DNA of 64,000 nt from SAR202 cluster bacterium bin127 (GTDB lineage Bacteria; Chloroflexota; Dehalococcoidia; Lucifugimonadales; Lucifugimonadaceae). Where the stretch lies: the NCBI GenBank assembly GCA_002239045.1, contig MPNN01000006.1, positions 186,001 through 250,000 of the forward strand, read 5' to 3'. The notes below the pieces were generated by a model. It was given only the letters and a program-made list of their open reading frames with translations, made no database searches and was not told the origin of the DNA. Positions 28,382 to 35,156 of the stretch are shown one piece after another. The translations under genes were made by a program, and so were the position numbers. The number at the start of each line of letters is the position of its first letter. Position 1 is the first letter of the stretch.

Positions 28382-30390
28382 CCGCGCACCCGATCACCGA
28401 GCCACATGCGGGTAAGCCAGAAAGAATCGGCCCGGAATGTGTTCGGTGCGACGTTGTTCAAGTGCGACCACCATGACCAGTGGTAAACGTTCGCAGCCGC
28501 GCGAAACAGGTGCGCTCCTCGGAATATCTCGCGTTGGATTTCTAGCAGCAACTCGCGTCTTGTCGCCGGGTTATTCTCGGTGGCCTGTCGCTCGATCAAC
28601 ACGTCTAGTTCGGGTGAGGAGTAGCCTGTAGTGTTTCGCAGTGAACCGGAGTGATGAATGGCAAATAGCATCGAAGTGACGCTCGACTGCGGCGGCGGTG
28701 CACCGACATAGATGTCGTAGTCGCGATCGAGCCATACCTCTTCACCGAATTGCCTAGTTGAAACAGGTTCCACCGCAACCGTAATTCCGAGTGATTGGAC
28801 TGCGGCAGCGAGGGAGTTTGCCGTTTCGATGTAGTCGTCGCCGAACTGACCGACGCGGATGGTGAAATCGATCCCGCGCGGTAGACTGATACCTTCCATT
28901 AGCCCCAACACCATTTTTCTGTCGTTGAAGCGAGAATCGATTTCCTTGGAGGGTAACAGCCAACGGGGATCGTTCAGTGGCAAACCTGAGCTGATGAATG
29001 ATTGACCATCGTGCAAGGTGTCAATAAGGGCGTTTGGATCCCAGGAATAGAGGATTGCGTTTCGCAAGAAGTGGTGAACCAGGTAGCCACGTCTGGTGTT
29101 GAATGCGACCTCGATGCCGGCTGACGCGTCGTGGCTGCGTGTCCAACGCAACTCGGAGAAGCGTTCGACCGCGTCGACGAGATCGCTCACGTCAGGTTGG
29201 ATGAGGTCCATTTGACCAGTGCGCAAGGATGTCGTGCGAGACGCTGCGTCTTCGATGACGGCGACGATGATGCCATCAAGCAAAGGTAGTTCGGGGATGA
29301 AATAATCTTCGTTGGCCTCGAACCGCATCGCACCGGGCTCGAAGACAGTCTGGACCCAAGGTCCGCTCCCAATCGTCGGACCTTCGATGAGGTCGCCATT
29401 CAAATTGACCGCTTCGGGCGAGACAATCGCCATTCTCGCATCTGCGAGTTTGTCGAATATCTCCGCATCCGGCAGCGTTAACTCGATCTCCACTGTGTCG
29501 TCGCTGATCGCTCGGACTTCGGCGACTGTGTTTACCAATGGCGAGTTAGCGAATGTGGGGTCGGTCAGGCGGTTGATGCTAAACGCGACATCCGTAGCGG
29601 TTAGGTTTCTGCCGAGACCTGGATTTGTATCCTGCCAAGCGACATTAGGTCGTAGCTTGATGGAGAGGGTGGTATCGTCGGCAAACTCCCAGCTCTCGCA
29701 AAGATCGCAGATGATTTCGTATGCCGAAGTTGAGGTGTTCGGATCGTACCGGCCGGACAGAGCGTCGATACCGTTGTGTGCTTCGCCGGGTGGAATCCAT
29801 CGATAACGGAACACACGGGAGTACGCGATACCGGGGCCCCACGCGGCGAGGATAGGGGAGACCGATTTATGGATATCTTGGTGTGGAGGTGACTGCGGAA
29901 CTGCGACCTTGATTTCGCCGCCGCGTTGACCGCTCACGGGTGCGGGTCTGACGAATTTGGGGCCGATGACCTTTGGTGTTGCGGTGACTTTGGGCGTGGG
30001 AGCCGGCGTTGATGTGGGAGGGATGGGTGTTGGCGGTTCAGGCGTAACGATTGGTGTTGGTGTTACTGGTGTTGCTGTAGGTTCAGGAGTGGGTGTTGGT
30101 TCGGTTGCGGTAGCTGTCGGCGGTTGAATCTCCGACGGTTTTGGTGTGGCGGTTGGTGCAGAAACGGTTACGGTTGGTTCGACTGGTTTGGGCGTATTTG
30201 TGGGTTCAGGTTTGGTTGTGGCCGTCGGCGTTGCGATTTCTTCAACTGCTGTTGGAGTTGAGGTTGGTATTGATGTCGCGGTCGGTACGTTAGTGGCCAC
30301 TGGTGTGGGTTCGGTTTCGCTACAACCGAGTGCGAGTCCGAGAACACAAGTTGCCGCGATAATCACGGTGCGCACGAAGGATCCGGACAT
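28378..30390 (-). CDS. Oligopeptide-type ABC transporter solute-binding lipoprotein (SBP family 5)
   Basis: From the ATG at 30390 (overlapping the epimerase stop as ATGA) the product is 670 residues. It has a lipoprotein signal peptide, TVIIAATCVLGLALGC, with lipidated Cys23. Residues about 30-135 form a long Thr/Pro-rich linker of TPTP-type repeats, a flexible tether common in this phylum. The remainder is a family-5 binding protein of the oligopeptide/dipeptide/nickel type, with WEFADDTTLSIKLRPNVAWQD and TATDVAFSINRLTDP. No permease or ATPase genes are adjacent, so the substrate and partner are unknown. Confidence 0.85.
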   Translation of the reverse strand: MSGSFVRTVIIAATCVLGLALGCSETEPTPVATNVPTATSIPTSTPTAVEEIATPTATTKPEPTNTPKPVEPTVTVSAPTATPKPSEIQPPTATATEPTPTPEPTATPVTPTPIVTPEPPTPIPPTSTPAPTPKVTATPKVIGPKFVRPAPVSGQRGGEIKVAVPQSPPHQDIHKSVSPILAAWGPGIAYSRVFRYRWIPPGEAHNGIDALSGRYDPNTSTSAYEIICDLCESWEFADDTTLSIKLRPNVAWQDTNPGLGRNLTATDVAFSINRLTDPTFANSPLVNTVAEVRAISDDTVEIELTLPDAEIFDKLADARMAIVSPEAVNLNGDLIEGPTIGSGPWVQTVFEPGAMRFEANEDYFIPELPLLDGIIVAVIEDAASRTTSLRTGQMDLIQPDVSDLVDAVERFSELRWTRSHDASAGIEVAFNTRRGYLVHHFLRNAILYSWDPNALIDTLHDGQSFISSGLPLNDPRWLLPSKEIDSRFNDRKMVLGLMEGISLPRGIDFTIRVGQFGDDYIETANSLAAAVQSLGITVAVEPVSTRQFGEEVWLDRDYDIYVGAPPPQSSVTSMLFAIHHSGSLRNTTGYSSPELDVLIERQATENNPATRRELLLEIQREIFRGAHLFRAAANVYHWSWWSHLNNVAPNTFRADSFWLTRMWLGDRVRG

Positions 30391-31358
30391 CAGGAGGTCG
30401 CCTGCCTGAACCAATCGACGGTTTTTCTGATGCCATCTTGGAATGATGTTTTGGCTTGCCAGCCGAGGTCTTTTTTGGCTGCGGTGACGTCGAGCCAGAT
30501 TTTCGGAATATCGCCGGCTCTGGGCGGCCCGTGTTCCGCTGGTTTGGCGGTCGGGATTAGTTCGGAAAGGACATCGTGTATCTCGTTAACGGATACTCCG
30601 TATCCGGTGCCGATGTTGTACGGGCCTGGGAGGTTGGAGTCGGCTAGGGTTAGGACGCCGTCGATGAAGTCCGAGATGTAGATGTAGTCTCGCTGGTCGT
30701 TGCCATGGCCGAAGATGGTGATTTGTCGTCCTTCGAGCATTGCTTGGGTGAAGATAGCGATCACTCCGGCCTCTCCGTCGGGGTTTTGGCGCGGGCCATA
30801 GACGTTTGCGGGACGGACGATGGTGTAGTTGAGGTCGTATAGGTGGCCGTAGACGCGCAGGTAATGTTCGATGGCGAGTTTGGAGACGGCGTACGGTGAT
30901 AGGGGTTTGGCATCGATGGTTTCGCGGGCGGGTAAGGCGGATTCCTCAAGGTCGCCGTAGACGGCGCCGCCGGTTGAGAAGAAGGTGAAGCGAGGTCGAT
31001 GGTGTAGTTCTCGGATGCCTTCTAGGATGTTGATGGTGCCGATGACGTTGATGTTGAGATCGGTGAGGGGTTCGCGGGCCGAGACTGCGACGGAGGCTTG
31101 GGCAGCGAGGTGATAGACGGCTTTTGGATTGAGTTCTTTGATGAGTTGGGTGACTTCTCTGTTGCAGATGTCTTGGTTGATAAATTCGGCGTCTTCGTGG
31201 AGGTGTTTGAGGGCTGAAGTGGAAAGGTTGTCGATGACGGTGACGTGTTCGCCGCGGTCGATAAGGGCGTCGACGAGGTGGGTGCCGATGAAACCTGCTC
31301 CGCCGGTCACTATAACGGTTTCGGGCGCGGGTTGTTGTGGCGTGTTGGATTTGCTCAT
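30390..31358 (-). CDS. NAD-dependent epimerase/dehydratase, UDP-glucose 4-epimerase-like
   Basis: This extended short-chain dehydrogenase is 322 residues from the ATG at 31358. The NAD motif is VIVTGGAGFIGTHLVDAL, with catalytic YAVSKLAIEHY, RPANVYGPRQNP and a C-terminal PRAGDIPKIWLDV substrate segment. This pattern fits the GalE/UDP-glucuronate epimerase group, which interconverts nucleotide sugars for cell-surface glycans. It ends in an ATGA overlap with the lipoprotein gene. The open frame above the chosen ATG adds a low-complexity basic stretch and is probably not translated. Confidence 0.86.
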   Translation of the reverse strand: MSKSNTPQQPAPETVIVTGGAGFIGTHLVDALIDRGEHVTVIDNLSTSALKHLHEDAEFINQDICNREVTQLIKELNPKAVYHLAAQASVAVSAREPLTDLNINVIGTINILEGIRELHHRPRFTFFSTGGAVYGDLEESALPARETIDAKPLSPYAVSKLAIEHYLRVYGHLYDLNYTIVRPANVYGPRQNPDGEAGVIAIFTQAMLEGRQITIFGHGNDQRDYIYISDFIDGVLTLADSNLPGPYNIGTGYGVSVNEIHDVLSELIPTAKPAEHGPPRAGDIPKIWLDVTAAKKDLGWQAKTSFQDGIRKTVDWFRQATS

Positions 31359-31543
31359 AAGGGAGGCGCGGGTTGCCGGTTGTCTGTTAGTTAAACGAAG
31401 GTTTTGGTTTGGTGGTTTCGGTGGTTTGACCTTCAATTATGCGTTAGCGGATGGGTCGAAATTTGGGCACTTACGGGCAGGAAGTACGGAAGGGAATAGA
31501 ATTGGCAGGCGTTGACAGGTGAACGAACTTGGAGATTGTATCG

Positions 31544-32431
31544 ATGCCCGACATTAGATTGATTGCTTCCCGACATTCGGCTTTTTACAGTCCGTTGATC
31601 TCGATGATCGCCGGCGGTTTCCTCGAGAATGAAGGGCTTTCGGCGACATATACTCCGGCTACCGCGGGACAGAACTCCGCGATTGAGGTCGCTGAGGGCA
31701 GGGCGGATGTAGGGCAATCGGCGGTGTCGGGGAGTTGGGGCGCACTCGATGCTGGTGAGAAACCGCCCGTAGCGCATTTCGCTCAGATCAACGCTTTTGA
31801 TGGGTTCATCGTTGCGGCGCGTGAGCCAGATGCGGATTTCCGGTGGGAGAAGCTACTGGATGCGAAGTTCTTGTATGTGCATGGTGGTCAGCCGGAGGCG
31901 ATGTTGAGGTATGGGTTGCATCGGGTCGGGATAGATCTTTCGGACATCGAGGGTATCGAGTCGTCTGGTGGTGATGAGATGATGGAGCAGTGGCGGAATG
32001 GTGAGGGTGATTATTTCCATGAGCAGGGGGCGTTTCCGCAGCAGTTGGAGCATGAGGGTATTGGGCACATTGTTGGTTCTATCGGGGAGATAGTGGGACC
32101 GACAGCATTTAGCAGCTTGGTTGGCCGATGGGATTGGATTGGGTCGGAGGAGTCGAAGGCGGTGGCACGGGCTTACCGGGCTTCGCGTGAGTGGGTCAAT
32201 ACTGCCGATCCGATGGAGGTTGCGAGGGCTGAAGAGCCGTTCTTCCCGGGGATGGCGGTAGAGGCGACGGCGGCAGCGGTGGGTTACTACCAGAAGTTGG
32301 GAAACTGGGACGGGGATATCGCGATACCGAGGGATTTGTACGATTCGGCGCTGGATGTGTTTGAGCACTCGGGGATGGTGGGATCGCGGCATGCTTATGA
32401 GGATGTTGTTGTGGGGCCTCCGGGAGGTTGA
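31544..32431 (+). CDS. NMT1/THI5-like substrate-binding protein, no signal peptide
   Basis: This 295-residue protein resembles the periplasmic-binding fold of NMT1/THI5/SsuA-like proteins: an early FYSPLISMIAGGFLENEGL helix, then GRADVGQSAVSGSWGAL and KFLYVHGGQPEAMLRYGL. A GGAG nine bases before the ATG at 31544 supports the start. No signal peptide or lipobox is visible, so the protein may be cytoplasmic, as in the THI5-like pyrimidine-synthesis group, or a soluble sensor. No ABC transporter partner is adjacent. The native ligand is unknown. Confidence 0.7.
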   Translation: MPDIRLIASRHSAFYSPLISMIAGGFLENEGLSATYTPATAGQNSAIEVAEGRADVGQSAVSGSWGALDAGEKPPVAHFAQINAFDGFIVAAREPDADFRWEKLLDAKFLYVHGGQPEAMLRYGLHRVGIDLSDIEGIESSGGDEMMEQWRNGEGDYFHEQGAFPQQLEHEGIGHIVGSIGEIVGPTAFSSLVGRWDWIGSEESKAVARAYRASREWVNTADPMEVARAEEPFFPGMAVEATAAAVGYYQKLGNWDGDIAIPRDLYDSALDVFEHSGMVGSRHAYEDVVVGPPGG

Positions 32432-33390
32432 ACTAGGATGCGAATGATGTGGAAGGATTTCAAGGATTTTTTGTTTTGGGGACGTGTTTAATTGAAGGCG
32501 GGGGTGTGCCTCCTTTGTGTTTCCGCTTGGGCGGGGTTGGTTGTGGTTCCTTTTCAGAGAAAGGGAACGGGTATGGTTTTTGGAGCTTGCTTCGAGTTTC
32601 GAAGCGTTGCTCGGTGGGACATCGCCGCTTTGCTGCGAGATGTTGGACTGCCGACTTCCCTCGTCCGGTCACTGCCCGCGTCGCCAGACCGCGGGCCCTT
32701 TCGGCGACCAATCTGTTGAGTCGCGTCGCCGATCATCGGGTAGTTTTGCACATCCTCGTGCCGTAGCCGCGGCCCCGCAGCGAGTGGGGCCCGACGTCTG
32801 CCGAATCCACGACCGTTTATCTGGCCCTTGGCTTGACATCGGTGGCCTCCCCCTAGCCCCCTCCTGAAGGAGGGGGGACAGGTACTTCCCGTCCTCATGA
32901 ATGAGGGGGGGTAGGTGCTTCCCTTCTTGGGGGAGGTCACGAATGTCTTGCTGGCTCGTGTTGCCGGGGGTGCATTAGTCCCCGGCGACCAGAACTTGTT
33001 ACTTCGATCGCTTCGAACGGAACCGCTAGACCTTGCGCCCGTCTCAAGATTGGGCGAGGGGCGTCGCTGCTGGTCGTTTCTGCGCGCGGACGGGTCCGGG
33101 TTACCTTTGCAGGACCCCGTGTCCCCGTTTGTTGTTCCTTGCGTTTCCACGATCTGACGCTATGTCCCTTCGGTCTTTCGGCTAGATTGGTGTCCGCACT
33201 CGTCAGGGCGGCGATGTCTTTTGAATTCACTTTTAATAATACTACGGATGTAACGGTTGTCAAGTGGTTGTTTGAACTAGGATGTTAAGGATTGGGAAGG
33301 ATTTTAAGGATGGGTGTTGCGGGAGGGGGGTGGTTGTTGGTGGGGGAGGGGGTGTTTGTTGGGATGGTCCGCGCCCCTTGGCCGCCGGGT

Positions 33391-33433
33391 TGCCCTCACC
33401 CTAGCCCTCTCCCGCCGAGCGGGAGAGGGGACG
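33391..33433. repeat. REP-like palindrome, CTCTCCCGC/GCGGGAGAG family
   Basis: The core CCCTCTCCCGCCGAGCGGGAGAGGG is a perfect hairpin preceded by CCTCACCCTAG. A related copy occurs at about 39,003-39,046 with the same flank (CGCCCCTT-x-GACCGCC...). A degenerate one lies at about 49,528-49,572. These intergenic hairpins look like REP elements. Confidence 0.6.
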
Positions 33434-33538
33434 GTTGTTGGGAGCGAGAGGGTACTTCTGCGACTGCGGGGTGTTGAGATTCCTCGCTGCGCTCGGAATG
33501 ACAAGGGTCAGGCTCGGAATGACAAGGGTCGCGTTGGG

Positions 33539-33672
33539 TATGACGTGGATCGCGATGGGGTATGACGTGGACCGCGATTGGGGAATGACGTGGACCGCGA
33601 TTGGGGAATGACGTGGATCACGATTGGGAATCAACGTGGATCGCGATTGGAATGACGCAATCCGGGATTGGG
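33539..33672. repeat. Tandem array of six 22-23 bp units
   Basis: There are six degenerate copies of the unit AATGACGTGGATCGCGATTGGG, starting at 33539, 33561, 33584, 33607, 33629 and 33651. They are preceded by two 20-21 bp copies of GCTCGGAATGACAAGGGTC. The array stops four bases before the relE pseudogene stop codon, so it abuts that gene. It looks like expansion of the end of a dispersed repeat that also occurs as a single copy at 37,620-37,710. Confidence 0.75.
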
Positions 33673-33675
33673 ATT

Positions 33676-33944
33676 TTAGCGATATGCTCGGTCGCGGAGG
33701 GCTACCTTGAGTACCAGCACTCGCAAAACTTCGTCTTGGATTTCACAGATGACTCGATAATCTCCGACTCGGTAACGCCACCAATTGAACTATGATTTGA
33801 ATGATTGGGAAAGATTTTAAGGATGGGTGTTGTGGGAGAGGGGTGTTGCGGTGATGTCGGGGCTGAGTTTTTGGATGTGGTGAGTCTATCGAGTTTGCGG
33901 AGTTCGGATCTGGCGGATCTGGTGTACTCAATCGTCCAAGCCAA
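33676..33944 (-). pseudogene. RelE-family toxin gene interrupted by a dispersed repeat
   Basis: The N-terminal part starts at a TTG (33944), overlaps the antitoxin stop by 17 bases and encodes MAWTIEYTRSARSELRKLDR, a standard RelE/ParE start. The C-terminal part is found in another frame from about 33,781 to the stop at 33,676 and encodes WRYRVGDYRVICEIQDEV followed by LRVLVLKV, the conserved RelE core. Between them lies about 96 bp (33,785-33,880) of the dispersed element seen at 33,272 and 37,534. It replaces the middle of the toxin and shifts the frame. The toxin is therefore very probably inactive while the antitoxin remains intact. Confidence 0.85.
33785..33880. repeat. Dispersed repeat copy inside relE
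   Basis: The sequence starting GAACTATGATTTGAATGATT and continuing AAGATTTTAAGGATGGGTGT shares its course with copies at 33,272-33,330 and 37,534-37,610, including the later GTTGCGGTGATGTCGGGG. Shorter 5' pieces occur at 32,430 and 44,783. It carries no reading frame and is small enough to be a MITE-like or REP-like non-autonomous element. Confidence 0.65.
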
Positions 33945-34155
33945 GGTCTCGCCTTATTTCCTCTTCGGAGAAGACTTCTTCCTCGCCTTTGCGGACGCGC
34001 TCCGAGATTTCTGCGGCGAGGTAGTAGTCCTCGATGTCATCAATGCTTCGTTCGATCATCTCGCGGATGTAGAAGGCTTTCGTGCGGCGGGTCTTTGATG
34101 CGAGGTTGTCGAGTCGACGCTCGGTTTCTGGGTGCAGTCGAATGGAGGTAGGCAT
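33928..34155 (-). CDS. RelB-type antitoxin (ribbon-helix-helix)
   Basis: This 75-residue antitoxin begins with the MPTSIRLHPETERRLDNLA ribbon-helix-helix DNA-binding segment and ends in an acidic toxin-binding tail (SERVRKGEEEVFSEEE). The ATG at 34155 is preferred over 34191, which lies within the likely promoter. A CGATAC-N11-GTATCG inverted repeat 20-43 bases upstream should be its autoregulatory operator. The stop overlaps the TTG of relE, the usual coupled arrangement. Because relE is disrupted, this is probably an orphaned but intact antitoxin. Confidence 0.82.
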   Translation of the reverse strand: MPTSIRLHPETERRLDNLASKTRRTKAFYIREMIERSIDDIEDYYLAAEISERVRKGEEEVFSEEEIRRDLGLDD

Positions 34156-34175
34156 TTCGCGCTCTGTATTTTGGG

Positions 34176-34198
34176 CGATACGTGTATTCATTGTATCG
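34176..34198. promoter_or_regulatory. Operator and promoter region of the relBE-type locus
   Basis: A perfect inverted repeat, CGATAC-N11-GTATCG, lies just upstream of the antitoxin start on the minus strand. The minus strand also reads TACAAT across the repeat, a good -10 box. This matches RHH-antitoxin autorepression. Confidence 0.55.
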
Positions 34199-34210
34199 TG
34201 TGCATCGCGC

Positions 34211-35115
34211 ATGGGGGTGTTCAAGATGTTCCCGAACGACGCAACCGCTGAAAAGTGGTTCGTCAAACAGAGGTGGCCGGACGGGTTGCGATGCGCCTAC
34301 TGCGACGGGGATCACGTCGTAGCCAAAGACAGCCATCCGCGAATGCCGTACCGTTGCCACGACTGCAAGAAGCACTACTCGGTCAAAACCAACTCGGTCA
34401 TGCACGCGTCGAAGATCGGCTATCAGAAGTGGGCGATAGCAATGTATCTGCTGACTACTAACCTCAAAGGTGTGTCAAGCATGAAACTGCACCGCGATTT
34501 GGATATCACGCAGAAGTCGGCATGGCATATGATTCACCGCATCCGAGAGTCCTGGGCGGACCAGACGGACGTGTTCTCGGGTCCCTTAGAGGTAGACGAG
34601 ACTTACATCGGTGGTTCGGACCGCAATCGCCACGAGTGGAAGGGCGTGGACCCAAGGGCAAAGCACCAGTAGTTGGCATGAAAGACCGAGATACTGGCAA
34701 AGTCGCGGCGGAAGTCGTAGAGACTACCGACAAGCACACTCTGCAAGGCTTTGTAGCGGTCAACACGCAAGTCGATGCCACTGTCTACACCGATGAGGCG
34801 CAGGCGTACACGGGTATGCGGCGCAAGCATGAAACTGTCAAGCACAGCGCCAAGGAGTTCGTGAACGGCATGGCTCACATCAACGGCATAGAGTCGTTCT
34901 GGGCGATGCTGAAGCGCGGCTACAACGGAACTTACCACCACTTCAGCGCAAAGCATCTTCAGGCGTATGTCAACGAGTTCGCGGGGCGGCAGAACGTCCG
35001 TTCGCTGGACACAGAAGCGCAGATGACCGCTCTGGTGCAAGGGATGGGCGGCAAGCGTCTGCGCTACTCCGAGTTGATTGGTCCGCGGCACACGCGCCAA
35101 CCCGAACTCCTGTAA
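34211..35115 (+). pseudogene. IS1595-family transposase, frameshifted
   Basis: The N-terminal part (34211 to about 34,655) has the zinc-ribbon start MGVFKMFPNDATAEKWF, CAYC and CHDC pairs, and the first catalytic Asp in EVDETYIGG. The rest (about 34,650-35,115) is in a different frame and carries the second Asp in YTDEAQAYTG and HINGIESFWAMLKRGYNGTYH. The frames meet around 34,645-34,655 (EWKG / RGPKGKAPVVG), where about four residues usually present are missing. This suggests a deletion of 11 or 13 bases, or a one-base change within a naturally shorter loop. No terminal inverted repeats were identified with confidence. Confidence 0.85.
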
Positions 35116-35156
35116 CCTTACCGACGTTCATTCGACACACAGCAAGGAGCTATGTC

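Larger units (their letters stand above)
32432..33675. repeat. Repeat-rich non-coding stretch
   Basis: I see no convincing gene in this stretch. It opens with a copy of the dispersed element beginning GAACTAGGATG (32430-32476). From about 32,560 to 33,170 lies GC-rich sequence with several hairpins, such as CCCCCTCCTGAAGGAGGGGG near 32,860, and no supported reading frame on either strand. A second, longer copy of the dispersed element follows at about 33,272-33,330. Next is a REP-like palindrome near 33,391-33,433, then a GATTCCTCGCTGCGCTCGGAATGACA block at 33,478-33,503 and a 22-23 bp tandem array. Confidence 0.6.

Noticed and set aside
32554..33150. A long minus-strand open frame in the repeat region
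   Set aside because: Composition is Arg/Ser/Pro-rich with no domain; typical of GC-rich non-coding shadow.
33539..33672. Tandem units as a CRISPR array
   Set aside because: Units are contiguous without spacers and are degenerate; no cas genes are near.
33702..33944. An 80-codon open frame as a complete small gene
   Set aside because: Only its first 20 residues are RelE-like; the rest is repeat sequence, and the true RelE C-terminus is in another frame.
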